Assembly (NCBI GenBank): GCA_963965975.1
Contig: OZ014423.1
Span: 1,612,001-1,676,000, forward strand
Length of the DNA stretch: 64,000 nt
Direction of reading: 5' to 3'
Origin: Xestospongia bergquistia
Lineage: Eukaryota; Porifera; Demospongiae; Haplosclerida; Petrosiidae
Shown here: positions 21,130 to 34,503 of the stretch, one piece after another
How the letters are laid out: every line of letters begins with the position of its first letter
Numbering within the stretch: position 1 is the stretch's first letter
Made by a program: the position numbers and the translations under genes
Notes under the pieces: generated by a model
The model's database searches: none
What the model was told of the DNA's origin: nothing
The model's input: only the letters and a program-made list of their open reading frames with translations

Positions 21130-24100
21130 ATGGACAATACTTCTGTTGTGGGGGAGATGACAACAAGAGAGAATTCAACAGAAACAATAGATCAAACAGT
21201 TGATGAGGCACCCAAAACAAAAGGATGGGTGGTACAAATTGAGAACAAAAGTTAGTGTTATACATATACACATAATATATTTACCTGCTGAGCACTATTT
21301 TCTATGTTTTTAGAGACCAATCAGTCATCATCAGTATTCAGATGTTATCAGAAAATTGCTACATATTTTAGGAGCATTGTATGTGGTTGGATTAAAGATG
21401 AGACAATAAAACTAATTAAACTAGCATTTCCAATTGTGAGAAGAATTATTATACAATCCCTTTTATTAATTCCCCTCACTAGATTTTGACTCTAATCTTT
21501 CAGAATCTTATTCTATTCATATCACTGGTCTATGTTGGTCATATTAGTAATCGTTCATTAGAAATTGATAGTGCTGGTAAGAATTACTGCTTCACAATAA
21601 CAGAGTGTATTGTTTTGTTCATATTTTATCATCTCCTGTTTGAGAACAGCTCTGGCTATTTCAGTAAGTATATTCATGAGGAACATTTTATTTTAATTAC
21701 TAATAAGAGTTCTGATGAAGTCCTCAGTAGAAATATTATTTGACTGCTTTTATTTCTTTAAATATAGTTTAGTAATATAACTGGTATCTCTGTTGGTATT
21801 GGGCTATCAACTGCTGCAGACACATTGTGTTCACAAGTAAAGTTATTGCATTATCCACTCAACAAATACTTAACAAATAATTAACAAATATTTAACATGT
21901 ACTTTGATCATCACAGGCTTATGGTTTTAAAAATTACAAACGTGTAGGACATATATTTCAACAAGGTATTGTCCAATACATTCAATATCCATTGTTCTCT
22001 AATTTATATCAATCCATTTATCCATTTGTTTATTTTTTCTTTTTATTCATCCATTTGTCTATCAATCATCCATCAATTTATCCACTCAATGTATTTATTA
22101 TTTCTAGGAGTACTTATCCTCTTTCTATTATGTCTCTTTGTCTGGTGTGTATGGCTCAATACAGAGTCCTTCCTATTACTAGTGCAGCAGAAACCATGTG
22201 TTGCTAGGTACATATATTATAATGATAGTTACATCAATGTATATATAGATATGCTGGTCATTATGTCCAGATCTTCTGTCTAGCTCTACCAGTAAGAATT
22301 ATTATGTTATAATTAATGATGAGTTGTTTTTATTATAGCCTATTTTTTTATATTGGATGTTACAGAAATATTTACAGGCACAGGTAATAATGAGAAGAAA
22401 TAAGTTTACATTTGATAGTTTGGTTCATTCTCAGAGCATTGTATGGCCATTTATAATTACTGGATTTCTTACTAATGTGGCTAGTGCTATCTTTCATGCT
22501 ATATTTGTAATTGGAGCTGATCTAGGAGTTAAGTAAGTATATTTATATAATTGTGACCTTGACAATCTCTCTCTTTCCCTCTCTCTCTTTCTCTCTCTCT
22601 CTGTATATTTGTCTTTCTCTTTCTCTTTAGTGGAGCTTCATTATCATTGGTTCTCTCTAATTACTGCTTACCAATCTTTTTAATTATATATATATGTGTT
22701 AAAAAATTGCATAAAGAAACTTGGGGAGGTAACTCATCAACTTCATTTAGTATAACATTAAAGACATTTGTTTTATAGGATGGAGTTGGGGAAGTTTAAG
22801 AGATTGGTGGCAGTTCTTGAAATTAGGCCTTCCCGGTATGGCCATGATATGTTTAGAGTGGATCAGTTATGAGATAGCTGCCTTTGTACTGGGTAGTATA
22901 AGTGAAATAGAACTAGCTGCTAATTCCATTATGATCAATATAATAATAGTGATCTTCATGGTATAGAATAGAATGCATCATTTCTCAAGTTATTTTATGT
23001 TTTTAGGTTCCTTTAGGTATATCTATTGCAGGTAGTGTTCGTATTGGCAATGAATTAGGAGCTGGAAATCCAAAAGGAGCTAAACGAGCCTCTTTTGTTT
23101 GCTTGATAATTGTTGGTATGAGATAACATAATTTAACATCATCTATTTGTACTATTTATCTGTCCATCCATTCATCCATCCATTTGTGCTATTTCGTTTC
23201 TCTTTATATTCAACACATAATCAGTATGTAATGCTCTTTTTCAAATGGCTTTCATGCAATCTACTAAAAATGTTATTGGACGTATTTATACTAATGACTC
23301 GTAAGTATTGCTATTATTAAACTTTTATAATTATTAATGTCTTCATCTAGTGAGGTATTAGAAAGAGTACCAGTTCTTGTCAATGTTGTTACAGTTATCA
23401 TACTTTCTGATCAAACACAGGTATAAATATAACTAACTTTAGTGTATAGACAGTGCTTTTTATATGTTTGTATAGCAAGCTATTCAGGGTATTATACGTG
23501 GCTGTGGACATCAACTGTTTGGTGCTATAGTTAATTTTATTGCATTTTACATCATTGGATTGCCACTGGGTATCACACTGGCCCTATATACCAACTTGGG
23601 TAGTGTAGGAATGTGGATTGGTCTGGGATGTGCCAGCTATATTCAAGCTATTTGTTATTTGATTTATGTTTTTCAGTTAAACTGGAAGAAACAGTCTGAT
23701 AAGGTATTCATTTCAAAGAAAGACAAGCTCTTAGATTTAATGTTTGATATTATAGGCTGTTGAACGTGCTAAGGGAAATGTGTTTAAAGTAGTAGACAGT
23801 GAAGAAGAGAAAGTAAAGAAAGAAACAGAAATTGAAAGTAATTTGTTAGAATCTGATGAAGTTCAACTTCTTCATAGGCCCACAGAAATGATTCCAACAG
23901 ATGGTAAATAACTTATATTTACCTTATATATATATATCTTTTATAACATGTACATGCACTTTGCTTTACAGTTACCTATCCCAATGAAGTAGAAACCAAT
24001 GGCTTTATAATTGAGGAGTTTAAAATGGAAGAAGAAGAATATGAACAGACAGAGGACTCACAGGATGTCTTGTTAATGACATCATCAGATAAAAAATTAA

Positions 24101-24348
24101 AATCAAAGTCCAATATTAAATTGTTCCTTTGTCGTAGCAGTTTGTATCTTATAGCAGCAATATTTGTTGTATTTGCTGGTATCTTGAGTCAATTCCATCC
24201 TCCAAACACTATTATTAATGGCAATTATTCAGAATGTACTCACATCAAAGTAGACCTCTTCTCTGATCCTTCTATAACAACTATTGATCCTACAAGTTAT
24301 TTATTAATAACTAGCACACCATTACCTCCTAGTATACCTTTGACATAA
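21130..24348 (+). CDS. MATE-family (SLC47-like) transporter, copy 4
   Basis: Seventeen exons, microexon at 21650-21663 coding ALAIS rather than ALATS. The donor after exon 1 is GTTAGT instead of GTGAGT, and helix 2 reads GIGLST instead of GMGLST; copy 5 shares these, so 4 and 5 are sisters. An extra glutamate enlarges the acidic stretch of the last cytosolic loop (MEEEEYEQ), again shared with copy 5, and the last exon begins VTY rather than VAY. The upstream element is ACATAAGG, a weaker TATA match. No disabling change seen. Confidence 0.87.
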
Positions 24349-24592
24349 TCTATAACTATTAATCTAGAGTTGTTGTTTAAAGTTTGAACATTTGTATTAT
24401 CTATTTCACTATATCTTACAAATCATTGATCATTTATTATGTTCATCATGATCATTAGTATTTATTATATACATACACAATTTGTAATTGTTTGGCTATT
24501 AAATTTAAAGATAATGATTTTAAATAAATAGGATATATAAAATGCAGTGAGAAGCTAGAGATTTTACATTACATTATATATATCAGGTTCTT

Positions 24593-25084
24593 TTAACTAG
24601 ATTTGACATCCACTTAGTTACATAATTGAATAATGATCTTCCAGCATCAGCTGTCTCATTGACAGGTTTTGCTATTTCATCTTAAACTTTTTCTTTGAGT
24701 AAAGATGGCTGCAGCAATGGGATATATAGGAATGATACCTCCATATTCTTCAAGACCAATTATGACTAGAATGAAGTCATTTTTGCATCAATATAGATAG
24801 ACATACTTACATAGTTGCCTTTTTTCTTTGTTTTCACTTGAAGTTTTTTCTTTTCATTAATCTCACCCTTCACAGTCAAACCCACGTCTCAAAGCCATTC
24901 TCTGGCATGGTAAGTGAGAAATGGTCTCTCTGTTTCATAAGGAAATGGTAGCCTTAGTACAATGATGCAGGATTTTGGAAGAACATCTGGTGTCAGCCAT
25001 ATCAAGAAACCTCTGGCATATACAAACTCTGTACAAGCTGATATAATCAATATGTCAATGTTGTTAATGACTTCAAGTACTTAC
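24593..25084 (-). pseudogene. 5'-truncated UF-family pseudogene (psi-UF4)
   Basis: Last two UF exons. Lesions: TAA at the first codon of exon 4, TGA after AREWL (glycine codon lost), and in the last exon loss of bases around IPE together with a stop after KEKV. No usable frame. Confidence 0.8.
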
Positions 25085-25298
25085 TAAAATGAATTGGAAA
25101 ATAAATAGTATCCACATAGACATATGTTATAAGTATGTAATTAATCTACTTACACACACTTATTAGATTGATAGTTGACACCATTACAGAACATGAATCA
25201 ATTCTATATATTTGATCTTTTACCACACCCATTATCCATTATTCATATAATCAATAATTGCACAACAGCTCTGCAAGCGAAGCCTTTCCTATTAGCAG

Positions 25299-25306
25299 TA
25301 TATAAG
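25299..25306 (+). promoter_or_regulatory. TATA box of MATE copy 5
   Basis: TATATAAG upstream of GAGGCATCTG and the conserved leader block; start codon at 25367. Confidence 0.55.
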
Positions 25307-25366
25307 GAGGCATCTGTTTAGTATTAAGTCACAGACAGAGTATAAGAGAGTCTAGAGGACAGAAAA

Positions 25367-28300
25367 ATGGACCATTGCTCTGTTGTGGAGGAGGCGACAA
25401 CAATAACAGAGAATTCCACAGAAACAATAGATCAAACAGTTGATCAGGCACCCAAAACAAAAGGATGGGCAGTACAAATTGAGAAAAAAAGTTAGTGTTA
25501 TACATATACACATAATATATTTATCTGCTGAGCACTATTTTAAATACTATGTTTTTAGAGACCAATCAGTCATCATCAGTATTCAGATGTTATCAGAAAA
25601 TTGCTACATATTTTAGGAGCATTGTGTGTGGTTGGATTAAAGATGAGACAATAAAACTAATTAAACTAGCATTTCCAATTGTGAGAAGAATTATTATACA
25701 ATCCCTTTTATTAATTCCCCTCACTAGATTTTGACTCTAATCTTTCAGAATCTTATTCTATTCATATCACTGGTCTATGTTGGTCATATTAGTAATCGTT
25801 CATTAGAAATTGATAGTGCTGGTAAGAATTACTGCTTCACAATAACAGAGTGTATTGTTTTGTTCATATTTTATCATCTCCTGTTTGAGAACAGCTCTGG
25901 CTATTTCAGTAAGTATATTCATGAGCAAAAATTTAATTGCTAATTATAGGAATTCTGATGAAGTCCTCAGTAGAAATATTATTTGAGTTCTTCTATCTCT
26001 TTAAATATAGTTTATGAATATAACTGGTATCTCTGTTGGTATTGGGCTATCAACTGCTGCAGACACATTATGTTCACAAGTAAAGTTGTTGTATGATCCA
26101 CTCAGCAAATACTTAACAAATTAACATGTACTTTGATCATCACAGGCTTATGGTTTTAAAAATTACAAACGTGTAGGACATATATTTCAACAAGGTATTG
26201 TCCAATACATTCAATATCCATAATTCTCTAATTTATATCAATCCATTTATCCATTTGTTTATTTCGTCTTTTTATTCATCCATTTGTCTATCAATCATCC
26301 ATCCATTTATCCACTCAATGTATTTATCATTTCTAGGAGTACTTATCCTCTTTCTATTATGTCTCTTTGTCTGGTGTGTATGGCTCAATACAGAGTCCTT
26401 CCTATTACTAGTGCAGCAGAAACCATGTGTTGCTAGGTACATATATTGTAATGATAGTTACATCAATGTATATATAGATATGCTGGTCATTATGTCCAGA
26501 TCTTTTGTCTAGCTCTACCAGTAAGAATTATTATGTTATAATTAATGATGAGTTGTTTTTATTATAGCCTATTTTTTTATATTGGATGTTACAGAAATAT
26601 TTACAGGCACAGGTAATAATGAGAAGAAATAAGTTTACATTTGATAGTTTGGTTCATTCTCAGAGCATTGTATGGCCATTTATAATTACTGGATTTCTTG
26701 CTATTGTCACTAGTGCTATATTTCATGCTATATTTGTAATTGGAGCTGATCTAGGAGTTAAGTAAGTATATTTATATAATTGATACTATCTTTGATAACC
26801 CCTCTTTTTCTCTCTTTCTGTATGTGTGTGTGTGTCTCTTTCTCTTTAGTGGAGCTTCATTATCATTGGTTCTCTCTTATTATTGCTTACCAATCTTTTT
26901 AATTATATATATTCGTGTTAAAAAATTGCATAAAGAAACTTGGGGAGGTAATTCATCAACTCATTTAGTATAACATTAAAGACATTTGTTTTATAGGATG
27001 GAGTTGGGAAAGTTTAAGAGATTGGTGGCAGTTCTTGAAATTAGGCCTTCCTGGTATGGCCATGATATGTTTAGAGTGGATCAGTTATGAGATAGCTGCC
27101 TTTGTACTGGGTAGTATAAGTGAAATAGAACTAGCTGCTAATTCCATTATGATCAATATAATAATAGTGATCTACATGGTATACAATAGAATGCATCATT
27201 TCTCAAGTCATTTTTTTGTTTTTAGGTTCCTTTAGGTATATCTATTGCTGGTAGTGTTCGTATTGGCAATGAATTAGGAGCTGGAAATCCAAAAGGAGCT
27301 AAACGAGTCTCTTTTGTTTGCTTGATAATTGTTGGTATGAGATAACATAATTTAACATCATCTATTTGTTCTATTTATCTGTCCATCCATTTATGCTATT
27401 TTGTTTCTCTTTATATTCAACACATAATCAGTATGTAATGCTCTTTTTCAAATGGCTATCATGCAATCTACTAAAAATGTTATTGGACATATTTATACTA
27501 ATGACTCGTAAGTATTGCTATTATTAAAATCTTATAATTATTAATATCTTTGTGTAGTGAAGTATTAGAAAGAATACCAGTTCTTGTCAATGTTGTTACA
27601 GTTATCATACTTTCTGATCAAACACAGGTATAAATATAACTAACTTTAGTGTATAGACAGTGCTTTTTATATGTTTGTATAGCTAGCTATTCAAGGTATT
27701 ATACGTGGCTGTGGACATCAACTGTTTGGTGCTATAGTTAATTTTATTGCATTTTACATCATTGGATTACCATTGGGTATCACACTGGCCCTATGTACCA
27801 ACATGGGTAGTGTAGGAATGTGGATTGGTCTGGGATGTGCCAACTATATTCAAGCTATTTGTTATGTGATTTATGTTTTTCAGTTAAACTGGAAGAAACA
27901 GTCTGATAAGGTATTCCTTTAAAAGAAAGACAAGCTCTTAGATTTATGTTTGATATTATAGGCTGTTGAACGTGCTAAGGGAAATGTGTTTAAAGTAGTA
28001 GACAGTGAAGAAGAGAAAGTAAAAGAAGAAACAGAAATTGAAAGTAATTTGTTAGAATCTGATGAAGTTCAACTTCTTCATAGGCCTACAGAAATGATTC
28101 CAACAGATGGTAAATAACTTATATTTACCTAATATATATATCTTTTATAACATGTACATGCACTTTGCTTTACAGTGACCTATCCCAATGAAGTAGAAAC
28201 CAATGACTTTATAATTGAAGAGTTTAAAATGGAAGAAGAAGAATATGAACAGACAGAGGACTCACAGGATGTCTTGTTAATGACATCATCAGATAAAAAA

Positions 28301-28552
28301 TTAAAATCAAAGTCCAATATTAAATTGTTCCTTTGTCGTAGCAGTTTGTATCTTATAGCAGCAATATTTGTTGTATTTGCTGGTATCTTGAGTCAATTCC
28401 ATCCTTCAAATACTATTATTAATGGCAATTATTCAGAATGTACTCACATCAAAGTAGACCTCTTCTCTGATCCTTCTATAACAACTATTGATCCTACAAA
28501 TTATTTATTAATAACCTGCACACCATTACCTACTAGTATACCTTTGACATAA
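25367..28552 (+). CDS. MATE-family (SLC47-like) transporter, copy 5
   Basis: Last member of the array, same 17-exon structure with microexon 25895-25908. It is the most distinct at protein level: N-terminus MDHCSVVEEATTITENS, FMNITG in helix 2, GFLAIVTSAIFHA in the central helix, LAIQGI instead of QAIQGI, and TCTPLP in the tail. These lie in the transport core and could alter substrate range (inference). It is the only copy whose convergent neighbour is an intact UF gene, with 240 bp between the two stop codons. Frame open by inspection. Confidence 0.87.
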
Positions 28553-28792
28553 TCTATAACTATTAATCTAGAGTTGTTGTTTAAAGTTTGAACATTTGTA
28601 TTACCTATTTCACTATATCTTACAAATCATTGATCATTTATTATGTTCATCATGATCATTAGTATTTATTATATACATACACAATTTGTAATTGTTTGGC
28701 TATTAAATTTAAAGATAATGATTTTAAATATAAAAGATATATAAAATGCAGTGAGAAGCTAGAGATTTTTAATTTACATTACATTATATATA

Positions 28793-29802
28793 TCAGGTTC
28801 TTTTAACTAGATTTGACATCCACTTAGTTACATAATTGAATAATGATCTTCCAGCATCAGCTGTCTCATTGACAGGTTTTGTTATTTCATCTTTAACTTC
28901 TTCTTTGAGTAAAGATGACTCCAGCAATGGGATACTCACTTCAGGAATGATACCTCCATATTCTTCAAGACCAATTATGACTAGAATGAAGTCATTTTTG
29001 TATCAATATAAATATACACGCTTACATAGTTCCCTTTTTTCTTTGTTTTTGTTTGAGGTTTTTTTCTTCTCATTAATCTCACCCTTCACAGTCAAACCCA
29101 TGTCTCCAAGCCATTCTCTGGCATGGTAAGTGAGAAATGGTCTCTCTGTTTCATGAGGAAATGGTAGCCTTAGTACAATGATGCAGGATTTTGGAAGAAC
29201 ATCTGGTGTCAGCCATATTAAAAAACCTCTGGCATATACAAACTCTGTACAAGCTGATATAATCAATATGTCAATGTTGTTAATGACTTCAAGTACTTCC
29301 TAAAATGAATTGGAAAATAATTAAACAGTATTCACTTACATATATGTCTATATGTACAAGTATGTAATTAATCTACTTTGGTGTGATTAGCCACTCTCTT
29401 ATGCATAAGGTTGGCCACCTGTGTAGACTGAGTCTATCTTACAATTCTGGAGGAAAAAGGATAGTCCCTTCCGCTACACATTACATGACACTCCCTCTCA
29501 GGAATCAAGTCAAACTGTATGTCTGACAGCTCTCCTACATAATTGTAATTTTTTATATATCATGATTTGTGCAAAGTATGGATATACAATATTTTATTAT
29601 ATTCAATTTATTTTTACCTTTTGGTCCATGGTTTTGAACTATATCAATGATCTTGTCCAATGTCAATGTGTAGATACGTAAACCAATCAGATTTTCAGAT
29701 CTAGTGGCTCCAGCTTTGATACCTAGAGTAAGAGCCAAGATTTCGTATTATCATACAAGTATTAGATCTACCTAGAAAGCCGACTTTGTACTGATTGGCC
29801 AT
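28793..29802 (-). CDS. Unrecognised conserved family UF, gene UF2 (intact, 229 aa)
   Basis: Five exons: 29772-29802, 29618-29722, 29443-29534, 29026-29299, 28793-28980; total 690 nt, 229 aa, all GT-AG borders. I do not recognise the family. The start MANQYKVGFLG resembles the first strand and glycine turn of a Rossmann-like fold. A hydrophobic strand follows (IDILIISACTEF), then ARGFLIWLTPDVLPKSCIIVLRLPF, a lysine-rich stretch near residue 150-165, and an acidic segment EEYGGIIPE before an amphipathic C-terminus. No signal peptide or clear membrane helix. The four array-linked relatives and one displaced relative are truncated, so UF2 is probably the source gene. Function unknown. Confidence 0.75.
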
Positions 29803-29856
29803 TTCAAGCCTGTATTTCGATATGACTAAACTAAACAGCCAGTAAATAGTCGTGAT

Positions 29857-29890
29857 CTAAAAATAGTATCATATGCAATTCTAAAAATAG
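29857..29890. promoter_or_regulatory. Paired MEF2-type sites before UF2
   Basis: CTAAAAATAG occurs at 29857-29866 and again at 29881-29890. Each is an exact match to the MEF2/MADS consensus YTAWWWWTAR, lying 55 and 79 bp upstream of the UF2 start codon. Confidence 0.55.
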
Positions 29891-30255
29891 TATCTAACGT
29901 ATTGCGTAATAAAGACATCACTACTGCCACATCAGTGGAATATGCGTGGATGCCCTTTTGTGTAAAGTTCATGATAACTATGAAAGTCTAATATGTGAAA
30001 AATTCCCTTCAGTTGGTAGCAGTTATTTATATTATAATTATTATTGTATTATATAGATTTTTTTATCATTTACATTGTAAATCAGCTTAGTTTGCATTCA
30101 GTGCACATATATTATGTTAATTTGGTATTTTACACTCAATTCTTAATTATGACTTTTCAATAAAACATCAATAATTGAGAGCTAGCACATTTTAACAAAA
30201 CAATAACAATACAAAGGAATTAATGTACAAAAATTGTATACATGTCTTATGCATT
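29891..30255. other. Intergenic between UF2 and UF1, nothing recognised
   Basis: AT-rich spacer without an ORF or repeat; it contains the 3' flank of UF1 and whatever distal promoter UF2 has. Confidence 0.5.
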
Positions 30256-31389
30256 TTAGTTTGATCGGACCAATCTTGACATCCAGCCTGCTAAAGATTG
30301 ACTCCAATTGAACAGGGACTTCCCAGCAGACACAGTTTCTTTGACAGGTTTTAAGGCTTCATTAATGACTCCTTCTCTGAGTAAAGATGATCGCAGTAAT
30401 GGGATACCCTCCTCGGGAATTATACCTCCATACTCTTCAAGACCAATAACAACTATATGATATGAGGTATTAGATGACCTATAATTTTATGTGTATTAAA
30501 CCTTATTAGGAAATGATTAAAATACATGTTATACCAATAGAGTAAATAATAATTAAATTTTTATGGTATGTAGGAGTTTAGTAGTAAGCAGTTCATTGCA
30601 CATATAATGAATCATTTTTTAAAATTAAATAAATTGTTTTTACTTATAATTATATTAAAAAACTATAATTATATATACTATCTATTGACTTACAGACTTG
30701 TCGACTTGTTTGTATCTTGCCTTTCTTTTTGGTAGCCTTCTTTTTACCCTTCTTTCCAATATATTCTCCTTTATCATTCATTCCCATCTCAGCAAGCCAT
30801 TCTGAGGCTTTGACTCTAACGTAAGGCAGCTCATCTTGAGAGAAAGGTAATCGTAGTACAACTGTACAAGATTCAGGTAAAGTCTCTGGTGTCAGCCACA
30901 TGAGAAATGCTCTTGCATAGTAATATTCTACACAAGCTGACACAATGATTACATCGACATTACTTATGACATTGACGACTTCCTATAAAAGGTTAATTCA
31001 TTACATATCTGGTATCTTAATTGGATCTTACATCTCTGGAGAAAAAAGGAAAGAATCGTCCGCCATACATAACATTACATTGTTTCTCTGGAGTCAAGCC
31101 ATACTGTATGTCGGATAGCTCTCCTAATATAAGAAGTTAAGATATGTTTGTAGAATTAGTAATTGCTATATTACCTTTTTGTACATTTTGAACAATGTCA
31201 ATAATCTTCTCTGCATTCATTGAGTAAGTACGTATACCAATTTGAGACACCATGTCATCATAATTGTCACTATTTGGATCTCCTGGTCTCATGCCTGTCA
31301 TTGTGATGTAATTAATATCATCATTTATCATAATAATATATACTTGGTGATTATTTACCTAGAAATGCAACATTGAATTGTTTCTCCAT
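30256..31389 (-). CDS. Unrecognised conserved family UF, gene UF1 (intact, 242 aa)
   Basis: Five exons: 31359-31389, 31175-31294, 31032-31123, 30694-30982, 30256-30452; 729 nt, 242 aa. It has the same intron positions and phases as UF2. Shared blocks are FNVAFLG, MNAEKIIDIVQN, GELSDIQYGLTPE, VDVIIVSACVEYYYARAFLMWLTPETLPESCTVVLRLPF (shared core only in part identical) and VIGLEEYGGIIPE. UF1 has extra residues in exon 2 and a richer lysine stretch (GKKGKKKATKKKGK) that could be a nuclear or RNA/acidic-partner-binding patch (inference). It diverges from UF2 over the full length, so the duplication is older than the MATE array. Product unknown; cytosolic by absence of signal or membrane segments. 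Confidence 0.75.
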
Positions 31390-31640
31390 GACTTTGAAAT
31401 ATGGTGGCTTCACTGCTTTACTGGTATCCTGAAATACACTAAAAACGTCGAATGTGTACAGGCGTACTTGCTTATATAAGCAATGAATTTCTAAAAATAG
31501 AATGTGATTCTAAAAATAGTTACACACCATTCTATAAATACATCATAATATTTAACCCGTTATTATGTGGCACATGGCGCTTAAAATAGATTGTATGCGC
31601 TTGTTATCGAGGGAGTCTCCGCCTTCTTTACAAAGCAAAC
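31390..31640. promoter_or_regulatory. Bidirectional promoter UF1 / ZDHHC16-like with paired MEF2-type sites
   Basis: The 251 bp separate divergent start codons. CTAAAAATAG is present at 31491-31500 and 31510-31519, both exact MEF2 consensus matches, and the palindromic TATA-like CTTATATAAG lies at 31471-31480 on the UF1 side. The same tandem motif stands before UF2, so it probably belongs to UF regulation. Confidence 0.55.
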
Positions 31641-31968
31641 ATGAATATTGTGTCTAGGAGACTATTTGGACGTCAGCTAATATCCCGTCTAAGGCTATGC
31701 TGTCGTTCATCATGTCTTCCATTGCTATCTCTAACAAAGACACCCCGAGGAGGGAACTTGGAGTGGATGGCTGCTTGTTGTGATCCTTTCTTCGATTATT
31801 GTGAACGAAGTGTATGGCTTATTGGAATGGTGAGCTGATTTAAAGTTTATATGTTATAAGATATCAAAATGAGAGGAAACTCAGTGTTTTGTGATGATGG
31901 TAATTAGGGGTGTGGTTTCCTTAGTTTAACCTTTTGACCTTTGTACCACACAGTAGATATAGTATATT

Positions 31969-32019
<51 letters not shown>

Positions 32020-34446
32020 TCCCCCTCTCCCCCCCCCCTCTCTCTCCTAATCAGCTTTGTTTTATTCTAGTCATTATTGGTATATCATTAGTTGTCTTCA
32101 CATTTTATAAATATATGGTTCCATTCTTGTACAAGACAGAGAATGGACCTCTTTTTGGGTTTTACTTCATCTACGGTCACTATTTATTAATCAACATTGT
32201 TTTCCATTACTTCAAAGGAGTCTATACCAGTCCTGGTAAAACAATGAAGGTAATTATTAAAGAATACATTTAAATATTTCACTGGAAAATGAATAAATGT
32301 GTTAAAATTAATCCAAATATACAAAATTAACAAGTCTGCTGACTGCTGTACTGAACTTGTATCAATTTGTCTTCATGTGTTGGATGCTAAGTTTTCTATG
32401 AGAGAGCCATTAATGGAATATCTATGAGATGAAACTCTTATGCATAATAGTATAGAAAAAGTATCCACAATGGTTGTGACTTAAAAAATGCTTAAACGCA
32501 TTCAATTTCATTGTTAGTATTGACTATTACTTTAAAACTAGATCAGTTAAACAATACATATTAACAACACAATAATATCACTTTTCACTCTGTCCCCAAA
32601 TGTTATTAACATACTCACTGTGATTACAAGTTTACACCCAATGTTTTTTAAATAAAAAGCACTCAAGAAGATCATATAATATATTCTATTTATCTTATAC
32701 AGTAGTTTTCTTAGAGGTCTCTATACTGACTAAATTTAGTAATGTTATGATTAAATCTCTTCTTAAAAGTGAAAACATTATATTCACATAATATTGTGAC
32801 GTCAATGTACAATTTTATTAGTTGTTTATATATACTAGTACTTAATATGTTAGGATGACCTGGAAAAAATGGCTCCCTCATATCAATCTGTGATGTAACC
32901 ATATACTGAGGCAACCCTACTAATTAACATTTTATTACCAAGTCATTTACTGTAGAAATATTGTACTAAAATACATATAAGTTATTAAATACAATTAATA
33001 ATAATTGAATTTAGTATTATGTGATTATTTTAAAAAGAATGTTAATTACTTTGCAGACATCTGTCTCCATTTTGTGTGTTTATAGAAAATATATAATGAT
33101 TAGTTTCATTATATTGTCCAAATTTGGTTCTGTCTCTTACTCATTTTCTCTTTCTCCAAATTTTCAGGGTGGCAATGTGAAGTTAACTGAATTGCAAATA
33201 AAGCGAGGGTGGAAAGTTTGTTATAAATGTAAGTCATAAATATATTCAGTTTATATAATACATTATCTAATGTATTCTCTAAGGTGATACTGCTAAACCA
33301 CCTCGAGCTCACCACTGTAGAATATGTGGAAGGTATGTACTCTATATAACTATTCTGAACTAGTAAATGACATATCTTAAACTATATCTTTACATGGCCA
33401 CATAATTTGAATCACAATACCGTAAGGGTATAAATTTTCGTGGTGGATTTAATTTCACTGTATTCGTGGGTTGTTGTTTTATCACGAAATTTAACTTTTA
33501 TTCCACCCACGCATAATCACATGATCTCAATAAAGCGTGTAAATAACAGCTACTGTAAAGGGTTACTTCTTTCTATTTTACATTGAAATACTTCTCTATC
33601 AACTGCCTCCCAGATTTTCTTGTATATATGGTACCCTCTCACTATGGATTCATAAGAATAGCTAGCCATACTTCGCAAAAATCACGCTTGTGTTCACAAC
33701 ACGTGTCTGATACCACACCCATTAATTAATACTTCACACCCACTAAACACGAAAGTTAATACCCACGAAATTTAAATAATAAAGCTAAATTTAAAAAACA
33801 CGAAAATTTAAACCCTCGAAAATTTGTACCCTAACGGTAGGTTTTCTAATTAACTGAATCCCATTTTTTTTAATATTTTACTATTCATTTAATTAGATTC
33901 TTTACCTACAACATTTGATTTGTTGTAATATGATATCTAGAATTAATTATAATGGAAAGAATTTATATTTCCTAACCTTGTCATGAGTAAGTACACATCC
34001 TGTACATATTTCGTCACTACCTGTGCTAACACCTGGTGTTATGACATATTTATGAGTATATGTACATGTAATAAATTCTCTGAAGTAGTAAAAACATGTA
34101 GCAGTGTTTTAGTAGTTAGTAGTAAGTGAGACATGTCGTTATACTTTGAGAATGAAAAGAATATGGGTTGATCTTGCCACAACAGAGATATCATTATCTG
34201 TCATTATGATATATATGTCTGAAGAGCTGTCTGGATAGTAGGAATAGTAGGATTATCTGGAGGATGTTTTTTTTATGAAAGAAATTACTAATTGTCAATC
34301 ATCATTGTATGATTTAAGTTGTCTGTTCACTATCAATTTAAAAATGATATTTGATGTTGTAAGAAATAGCTATTATTTATTTTATATTATTTTATTACTT
34401 TTCTATAGATGTGTTTTCAAAATGGATCATCATTGTCGTATCCTCA

Positions 34447-34503
<57 letters not shown>

